DNA of 64,000 bases from Channa striata. Its lineage: Eukaryota > Chordata > Actinopteri > Anabantiformes > Channidae. The stretch is taken from NCBI GenBank assembly GCA_033026295.1, contig CM065180.1, positions 15,844,023 through 15,908,022 of the forward strand, in the 5' to 3' direction. Shown in pieces: positions 26,086 through 35,179 of the stretch. The notes beneath the pieces are model-generated. The model had not been told where the DNA came from and did not search any database. It was given only the letters and a program-made list of their open reading frames with translations. The position numbers were made by a program, and so were the translations under genes. Every line of letters starts with the position of its first letter. Position 1 is the stretch's first letter.

Positions 26086-28899
26086 CGTAATATGCAAATT
26101 CATTATTCCTAATTACATTGGCTAGACGAGAGATTCCCTCGTTGACATTTTTGTTGACAATTTCGAATTAATGTGTCTCAAACGTCGACTCGTGTTGCTT
26201 TCAGCTAATATATGTTGGTAAAATTTATTAGGACGATTTAAAAACTTAACTACGTGCTTCATGAGATTTTCTGCCTTACAAGTTGTTACAAATCAGACAA
26301 AAAAAAATATTATGCTACTGTCAATCATTAAAAGTCTCAGTAAACTGACTCTGATGAGTAGAGACAGGAAGTGTGAAGAGAAAAAGGTTGGGATGGGAGA
26401 ACTTCAAGTAAGGATGGAGAAAGTACATGGAACTGTGCCACAGTTCAACAAAAGCAGAAAGCTGTGACAATGAAAACACAGCCATAGTTACTAATCAACA
26501 AGTCTTAAAGCTGTGGAAAGAAGATGAGCAGCTATGCTGCCACCCCATTCACAATTGGGATGTGCCAAGAAAAAGTGAAAAGGAGAGAACAAATGAAAAA
26601 AGAAAGTGAAAGACTGTGGACAACTGTTCAGAGAACAGAACATGACCAGATGTCAAATTGTTGCTGTTGCTGTTTTTTCTGTTCGTTCTTTTCATTTTTC
26701 CCATTTTCTTAAAACCTGTAGAGACTGTTTCTCTTCAATACAGCACTGGTGGCCCCCAGTGTCTGTAATTATGTATTTTAAAATGATATCCAACCTTTGT
26801 TTGTCAGTAGAAATATGTGAATTTTTCCAAATTAAACATATGAGTCACAGAAAGTTTCATTAATCGGAAAAGTAGTAAAAGTAACCTGACACTGTGACTT
26901 TCACTGGTGCAGTAATCCCTCTCCATCTGGCACTCCAAGCAGGTTGAAACAGACACTTAGATGTATTTGCAAATAGTTTTACACTCAGGTCTGAATATCT
27001 TTTCTGTAAACAACCATAATCAGCTGCTCCTCTGGGACAGATTACTTCGAAATTATTATATTTTTTGCATTTCATGCCTAATTGAAGCATCCGATTTTAA
27101 AATTCATGATAATGTTCGCGGAGCTTTATGTACTGATCCTCTTGATTTACTCATAAATATTTCAATCCTCAAAGCACAAACAAACCAAAACCATTATGGT
27201 TTGGATTTGTATCTCAAGACACAGTAAGAGAAGCTCTTCTGTTACGTTTCTCTCAGAAATTGAGATTCACATTTAGATAAACCAGTTGAAGTTACCTCCA
27301 GGTCCGCACAGGAACCAGTTGAAGTGCTGTATGTATTGTGACCTTGGTGGAGCCAGCTTCAATTTTGTGGCTTTTCGAAAGTCGGCGTTGGCGCGCCCCT
27401 TCCCTTCCTACTTCTCTGTGCAGGCCAGTTCGTGAAAAACTGGGGAAGTGAATGTTGGTTCTGTCTGCCACCCTGTTTTGCTTGGCCTGGTAATACCAGC
27501 AAACACACAGGGCACCAATAATAATACAGGCTCCTTTATTTAGTGAGAAGAACGTGGAGGCGATGCAGAGCAAGCCGCAGGAAGTCATTTACTTGGGCAG
27601 AGCCGCTGTGATTTAGGTGGATGTGTTGGGTTTGGAACCTGCGTGACATACTTTAACAAACAAGTGGCTTAATTTTGGAATCATCTGAAAAAAAATGTTG
27701 CATGCTGGGAAGTGAAGCTTTCAAAAAATAAAAAAACACAATGGTACGGCAAGGTGAATGAAATGAGGTGTTTGAGAAGCAGCATTAAAAAACATTAAAA
27801 AAATACACAATCACATTCATCATTCCTTTTTTGATTCATTTCCAAACACAAAGTGCAAATTTGTGTCATGATTCAGTCACACACCCACCGATGATGACAC
27901 ACTATCTGTCTGTGGGATGCAGGTTCAGGAACTTAAGAGACTGGGCATCAAAGTGGACTCGGACTGGGCAGATTCAGTGGATGGCAGTAACCGTGCTTTA
28001 TGTCCACTTCATTTCCCTTGCAAATCAGCCTCGCATTCTCAGAGTTTTCACAGTTCCCAGCTCTCTGTTTCTCCCAGAAACATGCCCTGAGTCAGCCAGG
28101 CTCATTAAACGGGATGAGACTATTACCAGACGAGTTATCCCGCTCCTAACAATGGGATGTGGTCAGGTGGTGGAAGCACCAGTTTCACTGGGTTCATCTC
28201 GCTTCACTTCTCATGTCCTCTCGGGCCCAAGACCGCGACTCGCTCCTCAGCCAATAACGCCCCTCCCTCATCAACAATAAATGTGACAGCTGGAATGTAG
28301 CATAGCCTCAGTGCAGCGACAATTCTTGTAAACGATATTTCATTTCCAATTTTCTACATGTGAGCAAGCACGGCGAGTGCACAGTCTGTGCTGTCAGTGC
28401 TTTTGTGCCCCACGTTTGCATTTTGGAGCGTACGCGTACATATGAACAGTTCATCTCAGCTAAAGTTGCAGCTGCATTATAAATTCATTCATTCGCTCAC
28501 TCACTCATTCATTCACTATGTGCTGATGTAACTCACAGTGAAGTTCCCCCATACCAGCTTTTTTTTTTTGGCTATTTACAGTAGGGCTTTCAAGAGGCCC
28601 AATCAGAAACTGTGGACAAGTTCCAAGGAAACAGGACCCAAGCACCCTGAAGAGCCTTTTTGCCTCACTTTTATTCACTCCTGTTCTTTCTCAAGAGTTC
28701 CTCCTGAAAGTATTTGGCAAACACTGGTGGAAAAAAAAGACTTTGAGGGAAGAAAAACAACAAGTCGTTCTTGAGCCACCCACACCCCATCTGCTGTGGT
28801 ATTATCTTCTTTTATTATCTACAGATTATGTGCGCTGATATGATTTCTACAGTTTGGTCTGGTGGTCATTGTGGTTGTTGTTCTTGTTGTTTTTTGTTT

Positions 28900-29170
28900 G
28901 TGGAGGGCTGTGATATGAGACAGCGAGCGGGGAAAAATCCTCCCCCATGTGCATCTAATCCATTCAGGACCCTCTTAATGGCTTGTCAGTTCCCCTTGCC
29001 CTTCCATTTTCTGTCCAATTAATTCCTTTCTAGCTCTCCGGATAAAAGGACACAATGGGGCCCCTCCACAGCATAATGAATCATTAAAATTCAGCAGCGC
29101 GGCCCTGGCACTTAGCTTCTCCCTGGGCTGGTTAAGGACGGCTGCTTGGCATGCATGCCAAGGCCGACTT
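28900..29170. promoter_or_regulatory. candidate conserved non-coding element with 18-bp palindrome
   Basis: Balanced, non-repetitive sequence with homeodomain-type sites (CCAATTAATTCC about 29016-29027; TAATGAATCATTAAAATTCA about 29073-29093) and, at its edge, the perfect palindrome CTTGGCATGCATGCCAAG (29145-29162). No coding frame of note. Classed as enhancer-like by composition and motif content only. Confidence 0.3.
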
Positions 29171-31213
29171 GAGCATTCTACCCACTGGACCAGAGGAGAT
29201 AGGATTTCTCCTCATTCCTCTCATGTTGGTGGTTTATAGAAAAAAAAAATCTCAACTTTATTATTTTGGCCGATGCAACCGTAGCCGCACACAAGGTGTC
29301 AAATCGGGGTCCTGTGAGGTCGTAAGGTTCTGAGAGTGTCATCACATGGAGATGAGGGAAAAGAAATATGAGGCAAAATCTCTGTGTTTTGTTTTAAACA
29401 CCTGTATGTTTCTCAGTAGAGAAGCATATCTCTACATTCAGAATAATTGAACAAGAATTATTTAAAATGTTTTTTGCAGAACGTGATGATGGAGAGACAG
29501 CGTCATACAGTTAAATCTACTGTGAAAATTCAATCACTGCCAGTTTGGAAAACTTCAGCTGGATTAAAAAGTTCCTCATTGCTAGATGTGCAATAAACTG
29601 CAAAAAGAAAAAAAAAACACATTTTAGTTTTGAAATGACAAACAAAAATGGGGAAAACAGCTCAAGCGCCATTTAGAAAAAGATGTTACTAAAAAATGAA
29701 AACAGAAAAATAAGCTGTTATTTTTTTTTAACTGCACATATGAAAATTGGCAATTAAAATACATTTGTCTGCATTTGCTTTCATTTTTTGTTGTGACCTA
29801 GTAATTCAATGTACAAATGTCTAATTTGTCTGATTGATTTCACAACTACACAAACCAAACACGTCTGTTAAGATATGCAGGATTCCTCTCAAAACAATCT
29901 AACAAAAAAAATTTGTCATTCTAAACGGCAGCAGACGTTCATTCTGTTGCCTGCAGTAAAACCTGCATATTTGTCCAAGGGCATGTTGTTTACGTCTCAC
30001 TCAGTTGACAGCCCCAAACTGGCCATATACAAAGCATGGAGATGTATGTTTTTATCATAGTCGCAAAAATAAATGCAAAGTTGACAAAAAAAAAATTCCA
30101 TACACATTTTAAAATGGCATTTTGAGAAATGAACTATTTCCCGAAATTGGGTTTGTCATTTTAAAACAAAAATCAGCGGGTCACAGAGTACACAGACACT
30201 TTCGGATACACCTGTAACCCGAAGAGGCTTTACCTCCACCACAGAAAACAACAACGCGTCTCAAAGAGCCTCAGAAACGTACTTGGGTCATAATTTGCTT
30301 CCATAAAGTTTTTGGTTTAGATAATAATTCACAGCTTTAGTTTTTTTTTGTTAAACTGCCTTTTAGCAAAAGCCAAATGTGGTCCCACAGTGCATCTGTA
30401 ATGTCTCTTGTAAGGAGAATTTATTATTTTATCTTATTGTTCTCTCTAGTGACTCGTTTATTATGGAGTCTGCACCTAAAAATAAATAAATACATAAAGT
30501 TTCCAAAATTTGGATCTTGAATAGAATGGGATTATGGCCATTGTACAGTAGCCTCTAATTTTGCTGTAACAATGTTAGCACTTAGGAGCTACCACTATTC
30601 CCACTGCACAAAGATAGCATTACATTTTTGAAATACATTTAACATTTTTCAAATGAAAAACAGTTTTAGATGTTTTGACAAAAGTAATTTGAAGAGTATA
30701 ATGAGAAAGCAGAATTTTCCAAGCAGTTTAAAATTACCTTAAGGCCCTCCCAGTGAGGAATCCATGCAATCAAGAACGTATAAAAATGTTTTGCCATATC
30801 AAGTGACAAATCAGGGTTTTGAGAGTTACATCATAAGCGAATTGCGATGCAACAGCTTGCAGTTTTGTTTCAGGCATCTGTATATTTGTCAGAAAAGCGC
30901 ATGTCTAGAAAAAAATGACAAATTCAACATGTGTTTTACAGGAGTTGTTGATGGATTTACACATTCATGTGATTTGAGCAGCAAACAACTGAATGTCACT
31001 GGTCTCCTCTCACAGCTGTAGCTCACAGTACAGATGTTGGACAACAAGGCTAATGTGAACAGCTGGCGTTCAGCATACAGACAAACCCCAAAATGCTGCT
31101 CGCTTCAATTCCATTAAATATCACTTAAGAACTTGTTTCCAAATATATTTGAAACCCAGAATCCAAATATAAACACAAAGAAAGATGACAAAGACAAATG
31201 TCAAGAAAAAGTA

Positions 31214-31219
31214 TTTATT
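31214..31219 (-). terminator. AATAAA polyadenylation signal, distal candidate for sox8
   Basis: Perfect AATAAA on the minus strand, the first canonical hexamer I found downstream of the sox8 stop. A T-rich stretch follows it (ACTTTTTCTTG in sox8 sense), suitable as a downstream element. Confidence 0.4.
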
Positions 31220-31775
31220 TCTTAAAAATTGGCCAGTGAATGAGTTAGCTGTGCACATGTGAATGAAACTCTAGTTAATAAATGAATTTTTCACAGCCTG
31301 TCTCAAAATAATACACCAGAATAATATACAAAACACAGTTCTGTGGACAAAACTTGGAGCAAGATACTCTGGACATTTCTCATACAGCATCTCACAGAAG
31401 ATTACAAACCAAGGCTGTAAGGAATGATATCAAATCAGAATATAATCAGGAGCAGGTTAACTGTAGGAGCCTCTGCTGTGGGTTACTGATTGTGTGCTGC
31501 CTGAAGTTTGTTAATAAATCAATGTCGTATTGAAATACTGACAATAAGCGTTAGAAGGCACAAGAACGTTTGCACAAAACTACAGCAGTGAGCTGGCACT
31601 TGATGGCTGATGAGAAGGACACGGGCGAACACTCAAACAGTCCTAATTTCCTCTTTACACCCTTCTATGAGTAAGAGATAAAGCTTAGAGACAATATTTT
31701 AGTCGAGTTGTTTACATATCATTGGTGTGTGTTTTATATATCATGGGATATGCATCTCTTGTCCAAGGAAATGGC

Positions 31776-31808
31776 TCACACACACAAACACACACACACA
31801 CACACACA
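31776..31808. repeat. (CA)n microsatellite inside the presumed sox8 3' UTR
   Basis: CA repeat with one interruption; in the sox8 mRNA it would be (UG)n, the second such tract in the presumed 3'UTR after the one at 32720-32749. Confidence 0.85.
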
Positions 31809-32667
31809 GATGCATGTGCACACACATATCTGTGTGGTGTCCATCCATGAATGCCGGAGGTCCAGCTGACATGTCACTCATGGTGCGTGGTGTTATTTTA
31901 CCCCATTTCCTTTAACCCTAGATCATGACTAATCGCGATTTGCCAAGCATAGCTTTCCGACACCTGTTTTGTCCTGTGCAAGTCTGTTGGTCCTGCTCCA
32001 TGTTTTTTTTTTTTTTTCCTTTTTTTTTCTCTCTTTTTTTTTTCTTTTTGCAACTTGGAATGGAGATGTTACTGGAAATCAGTCTTCAACGGAATGATAT
32101 CAAATGCACTGAACCGTCCTTCGCTTCATTTACCTTGTTTTCAGTAAAAGCCAAACAGTACAGTAAATAATCAAACCCACATAACATGTGTTATCTACTT
32201 AAAAACAACAAAAAGAAACCTGTAATGCATGAACATAAATACATATAAGACTTTTATGCCAAAATGACACTATAAGTTTTATGAGCCATTTAGTTAAGAC
32301 TGATCCACTGATGCAAATGACCAAACGTGCTGTGATACGGCTCTGTCCTCTAATGTAAATTCAACTGCAAATTCACATATCAGGTCCCGTGTACATTTCT
32401 CCAATGTATGTCGGCTTCTCCGTCCGCTTCACAATAAATTGCGCCGAACAGTTCCTCTCCTACACGACTCAGCGGCAGGCCTTTGCTTTACCTCACGTGC
32501 AATCTCAAACTGGAAAAAGATGGGGGATGTACAGGATGTAGGCGTAGGCGACATGTCCTCATGGAGGAGTTTGGCTCACCAACAACACAATTTGTCTTTT
32601 TGTAAAAAGTCCTAAGTGTGTTTTCATTGCAACGATAGAACTGTATAAAATCAGCAGGCACTTTTTC

Positions 32668-32673
32668 TTTTAA
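32668..32673 (-). terminator. ATTAAA polyadenylation signal, proximal candidate for sox8
   Basis: The common variant hexamer lies about 160 nt after the stop codon in sox8 sense. It would give a short 3'UTR that keeps the GU/G tract but loses the rest. No strong GT-rich element is obvious right after it. Confidence 0.2.
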
Positions 32674-32709
32674 TTGTTTTGTGTTCGAATGGTCACAGGT
32701 AGCCTACCA

Positions 32710-32716
32710 CCCCCCC

Positions 32717-32749
<33 letters not shown>
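32710..32749 (-). repeat. (GT)15 followed by G10 in the sox8 3' UTR
   Basis: Plus strand shows C10 (32710-32719) followed by (AC)15 (32720-32749). In the mRNA this reads (GU)15 then ten G, starting about 84 nt after the stop codon. GU repeats are known binding sites for CELF-type proteins; the length is likely to vary between individuals. Confidence 0.9.
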
Positions 32750-32751
<2 letters not shown>

Positions 32752-32833
32752 CTCCACCTGCTCCTTTCGTCCTTCATTAGTAGTGCATCGATTTGAATGA
32801 GTCTCTGGTGTGAACTGACTGTTTCTTGTCTCC

Positions 32834-33576
32834 TTAAGGTCGAGACAGTGTGGTGTAGACGGGCTGGTCCCAGCTCGAGGCAGTGGGGCTGTGAGCGGGA
32901 GCCATTGACAAACTATTGAGGATGGGGCTCCCGTAGGGTCGCCTGGAGGAGTGGAAGTAAGGGTACTGGTAGAGGCTGGAAGGGTAGCCGGAATACGGGT
33001 TGTAATAGTTGGAGCTCTGGAGGTCGGTATAGTCACACTGAGAGCTGGAGAAGGAAGCCGCGGCCGACGTGGCTGAGGTGACACAGGCCTGGCTGCTGTA
33101 GGAGCCGTAATCTGAGTGTGAGGGTGACCCGTGGGAGTGCTCGCTGTAGTGGCTGGGGCTCAGTTGCTCGGTTTTAATGTGGAGACGGTGCTGGCCCACC
33201 TCGCTGGCAGAGGGAGAGGAGGAGGCCATTGTGCTCTTGCGGCTCCACGCTGACCCGTTGGGACCTGCGTGACTGTAGGAGGAAGTGTAAGAGCTGCCGG
33301 GCGCCGGAGCCTGCCCGTGGCTGTGGTCTGAGGGCAGGGCGGAGGAGCCCGAGGCGTGGCCGTTGAGCGGGAGGTACTGGTCGAACTCGTGCACGTCGAA
33401 GCTCTCCATGTTGATGACATCGGTGCTGAGCTCAGAGATGTCGACGTTGCTGAAGTCAATGTTTTGCCTGTTGCTGTCAACAAGACGACGGCCTTCGTGC
33501 TTCAGATCCTGCTTCACCCCGTGGTGCAGGTCTGTTTTAGGGGTAGTGGGTGGTGTAGGGGGGCCATGGGGCTGCC
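32834..33576 (-). CDS. sox8: sox8 coding exon 3: central (K2-type) domain and C-terminal transactivation domain
   Basis: Starts after TTTTTTCAG with GG completing Gly218, then QPHGPPTPPTTPKTD. The block RQNIDFSNVDISELSTDVI followed by FDVHEFDQYLPL is the highly conserved SoxE central segment. It is followed by Ser/His/Tyr-rich low-complexity sequence, the SUMO consensus IKTE, and a Tyr/Ser/Pro-rich activation domain ending SRRPYGSP, PAHSP, WDQPVYTTLSRP and TAA at 32834-32836. GC-rich codon use here has created long open frames on the opposite strand, which are shadows. Confidence 0.96.
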
Positions 33577-34733
33577 CTGAAAAAATATATATCATAAATA
33601 AAGCATGAAGGTTCGTAACCCCCATTACAAAAGTGTTCAATCAATTTGAAGCAGCTTAAATGTATTATTTTCTGAAAACCAAAAACCTGCAAACTAATTA
33701 TGCTGAGTGTATATTAGATGTGACGACATACCTGCATGTTCAGGGTGGTGGTGTCCGTCAGTCATCCCTGCCAGTCCTCCCATCCCTGGTTCAGCTTTAT
33801 ACATGTGATGTGCCAGTTCTGCTCCTGAGTCTGAGTCGCTCTGGCCTGGTTTCACATTCTTCCGCCGCCGAGGCTGGTACTTGTAATCTGGATGATCTTT
33901 TTTGTGCTGAACCCGAAGCCTCTCTGCTTCATCTACGAACGGCCTCTTTTCACTCTCTGACAGCAAACTATGTTGGGAAATATAAAATGTCAAAATGTGT
34001 CTGGTCAAAATAAAATACAGCAAAGCTGGTGGACTGTCCAAGTTAATTCTGATTAAACCTTTATTGCCTAAAGTTTGTTTAAAAAATGACAAAACCATTT
34101 TTGTCAGTTTCAGTACATTGAAGCATTTTAATTTTATATATTTTACTTTTCTGTTTAATTTTATAGTTACTGAAATACAAACATTTAAAAATGGATGAGT
34201 CTATTTTTTTCTCATGTCCTAATCTGCAGACTCACTTTTTGCTGCAGTTCCTTATAATGGGACTTTACATGATCTTTCCCTAAAGGTCTCTGTAAAATAA
34301 AAGCAACGTGTCATTACCGCCACAGTTTTCCCAGCGTCTTGCTCAGCTCGGCGTTGTGCAGGTGCGGATACTGATCCGCCAACTTCCTGCGGGCCGCCTG
34401 CGCCCAGACCATGAACGCGTTCATGGGTCTCTTGACGTGAGGTTTACTCTTCAGGGACCCGTTCCCTCTGACGGGCATGGGCACCAGGGACCAGTCGTAT
34501 CCTTTCAGGACCTGTGAGACGGCGTCCCGAATGCAAGCTGGAAACCGGTCGTCATCCTCGGAGTCCAGTTTCTTGCCCAGACTTGTGAGGATCGACCCGT
34601 GTCCGTCCGAGCCTGTGGGCGACGACGGAGCGTCGGAGTCGGACTCGTCCTGGGACATGGAGCTGTTGGTGCCGGACGGACTGCAGGGCTGCTCGCTGAC
34701 ACACTTGTCATGTTCCTCCGTCATTTTTAACAT
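32834..34733 (-). CDS. sox8: SRY-box transcription factor 8 (SoxE group), three coding exons
   Basis: Coding exons are 34318-34733, 33732-33967 and 32834-33576 (416+236+743 = 1395 nt: 464 residues plus TAA). Introns of 350 and 155 bp have GT-AG ends, and both joins restore the family reading (W-R-L-L and A-G-Q-P). The start is the ATG at 34731-34733 (MLKMTEE), with A at -3 and an in-frame TAA two codons upstream. Seen in the protein: SoxE dimerisation region about 60-98, HMG box about 99-175 (HVKRPMNAFMVW to YQPRRRK), central domain from about 219 (GPPTPPTTPKTD), SUMO-type IKTE at 351-354, and the C-terminal end WDQPVYTTLSRP. SoxE proteins are nuclear factors that bend DNA at (A/T)(A/T)CAA(A/T)G sites, often as dimers, and act in neural crest, glia and gonad. 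FPACIRDAVSQVLKGYDWSL and DSDSGAEL fit SOX8 rather than SOX9 or SOX10. Human SOX8 is 446 aa, so this copy is full length with no frameshift. Teleosts have two copies; a versus b is unresolved. Confidence 0.97.
33577..33731 (-). other. sox8: sox8 intron 2 (155 bp)
   Basis: Donor GTATGT at 33731 and acceptor TTTTTTCAG ending at 33577 on the minus strand, with a T-rich tract before the acceptor. It sits at the conserved second SoxE intron position, just before the QxxGPPTPPTTPKT motif. Confidence 0.93.
33732..33967 (-). CDS. sox8: sox8 coding exon 2: second half of HMG box and linker
   Basis: Begins with the T that completes Arg139 (CG|T), then LLSESEKRPFVDEAERLRVQ and the basic stretch QPRRRK that ends the HMG domain and serves as a nuclear-localisation motif in this family. 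It then carries the SOX8-like DSDSGAEL and a His-rich linker (DGHHHPEHA). The acceptor is CATAG and the donor CATGCAG|GTATGT, with the exon ending on the first base of Gly218. Codons past the donor run into the intron and are not coding. Confidence 0.96.
33968..34317 (-). other. sox8: sox8 intron 1 (350 bp)
   Basis: GT (34317-34316) to AG (33969-33968) on the minus strand. AT-rich and clearly lower in GC than the flanking exons. Short for a vertebrate SoxE intron, in line with compact fish genes. Confidence 0.93.
34318..34733 (-). CDS. sox8: sox8 coding exon 1: N-terminus, dimerisation region, first half of HMG box
   Basis: Encodes residues 1-138 plus two bases of Arg139. The N-terminus is Ser/Asp-rich (SDSDAPSSPTGSDG), followed by the SoxE dimerisation segment (RFPACIRDAVSQVLKGYDWS) and the HMG box as far as GKLW. 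The donor reads CG|GTAATG on the minus strand. The exon break inside the HMG box after GKLW is the conserved SoxE intron position. A second ATG three codons in (34722-34724) would give a protein three residues shorter, but MLxM matches the SOX8 N-terminus. Confidence 0.96.
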
Positions 34734-35020
34734 TCTTTATTCAGCCCCGTGGGGATGAAAACCCGAAAGTGAGCAATAATATTCAAATTCTTTTTTAAAA
34801 AAAAATGACGCTGCCACTGAAGTGAAGAGCGAAACCGAGTGACCCGTGCGCTTTTACGCACGGCGCGCCGCGATAAATTCCTCCGGTGATTTCGGTCAGC
34901 GGGAGTCCGTCGTTTTCCTGCTGCTTCCCCGTTTGTTTGTCTTCGTTTCTCTTGTTGTCCCAGTCTGTCATGGGAGGTGCGATCGTCAAAGTTGTGGTCC
35001 ACAATGTGAACTGAGGAGCT
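34734..35020 (-). other. sox8: probable sox8 5' UTR
   Basis: Leader inferred between the start codon and a transcription start expected about 25-30 bp downstream of the TTTTAAAA box at 35047-35054; the exact start is an estimate. It is CpG-rich and holds one upstream open frame with a true ATG at 34969-34971. The leader could be longer or contain a further upstream exon that I cannot see. Confidence 0.5.
34795..34971 (-). other. upstream ORF in the sox8 leader (58 codons)
   Basis: ATG at 34969-34971 (minus) opens a 58-codon frame beginning MTDWDNKRNEDK and ending at TAA 34795-34797, 61 nt before the sox8 ATG. Its start context is weak (C at -3). The peptide resembles nothing I know. If transcribed it could lower sox8 translation; it could equally be a chance frame in a GC-rich leader. 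Confidence 0.25.
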
Positions 35021-35044
35021 ACACGTTACACAAACTTGAGTTGG

Positions 35045-35131
35045 AGTTTTAAAATCCACACTCCGCCTGCCGCTTCGGATTGGCCGGACCAAAACGCCAC
35101 TTTGCTCCTATTGGTGCAGGTTCTCACGTGG
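35045..35131 (-). promoter_or_regulatory. candidate sox8 core promoter: E-box, two CCAAT boxes, TATA-like box
   Basis: Reading in the sox8 direction: CACGTG (35125-35130, also TCACGTG on the plus strand, a MITF/TFE-type site), CCAAT (35110-35114), GGCCAAT (35079-35083 core), a GC-rich stretch, then TTTTAAAA (35047-35054). Both CCAAT motifs face the gene, and the last one lies about 25 bp before the TATA-like box. A start near 35020 is inferred. A second AT-rich element, TATTATAATAAAG (35134-35146), lies further out and could serve an alternative start. Confidence 0.55.
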
Positions 35132-35152
35132 GCTTTATTATAATAGGGGTTT

Positions 35153-35179
35153 TGTGTGTGTGTGTGTGTGTGTGTGTGT
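35153..35179. repeat. (TG)n microsatellite upstream of the sox8 promoter
   Basis: About 13 TG units, some 100 bp upstream of the TATA-like box. The closeness makes length variation potentially relevant to expression, but no effect can be read from sequence. Confidence 0.9.

Larger units (their letters stand above)
24151..31190. other. gene desert, left flank next to the sox8 3' end
   Basis: No supportable gene; the longest frame (149 codons at 27831-28280) has no recognisable domain. The stretch contains an octamer-pair block (24190-24310), (CA)n at 25069-25092, G-rich tracts (26026-26085), a CATT-type simple repeat (about 28485-28518) and a complex block at 28900-29170. Confidence 0.7.
31195..32833 (-). 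other. sox8: probable sox8 3' UTR
   Basis: From the stop codon to a cleavage site expected about 15-25 nt beyond the AATAAA at 31214-31219 (minus). A length near 1.6 kb is in the usual range for SoxE genes. It contains a (GU)15-G10 tract just after the stop, an A-rich tract (32003-32050 on the mRNA sense), and a 15-nt sequence present twice (31421-31435 and 32091-32105). A shorter form ending near the ATTAAA at 32668-32673 is possible. Confidence 0.45.
34320..35100. promoter_or_regulatory. CpG-rich block over sox8 exon 1 and leader
   Basis: CpG is visibly frequent (runs such as GGCGCGCC at 34862-34869 and GACGACGGAGCGTCGGAG in exon 1), whereas the surrounding tens of kilobases are AT-rich and CpG-poor. 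This fits an unmethylated promoter island of a developmental regulator. Edges are by eye. Confidence 0.6.

Noticed and set aside
27831..28280. 149-codon open frame, plus strand
   Set aside because: No domain; first codons lie in A/T-rich spacer and no conserved block is seen.
32834..34733. sox9 or sox10 as identity of the gene
   Set aside because: The N-terminus, FPACIRD segment and DSDSGAEL linker match SOX8; sox9 lacks the SDSDAPSSP N-terminal pattern and sox10 has a different N-terminus. The Pro/Gln/Ala-rich stretch of mammalian SOX9 is absent.
32704..34758. Open frames on both strands overlapping sox8 exons (e.g. 32704-33084 minus, 33356-33580 plus, 34477-34758 plus)
   Set aside because: Shadows created by GC-rich sox8 codons; the sox8 frame alone matches the SoxE family across all three exons.
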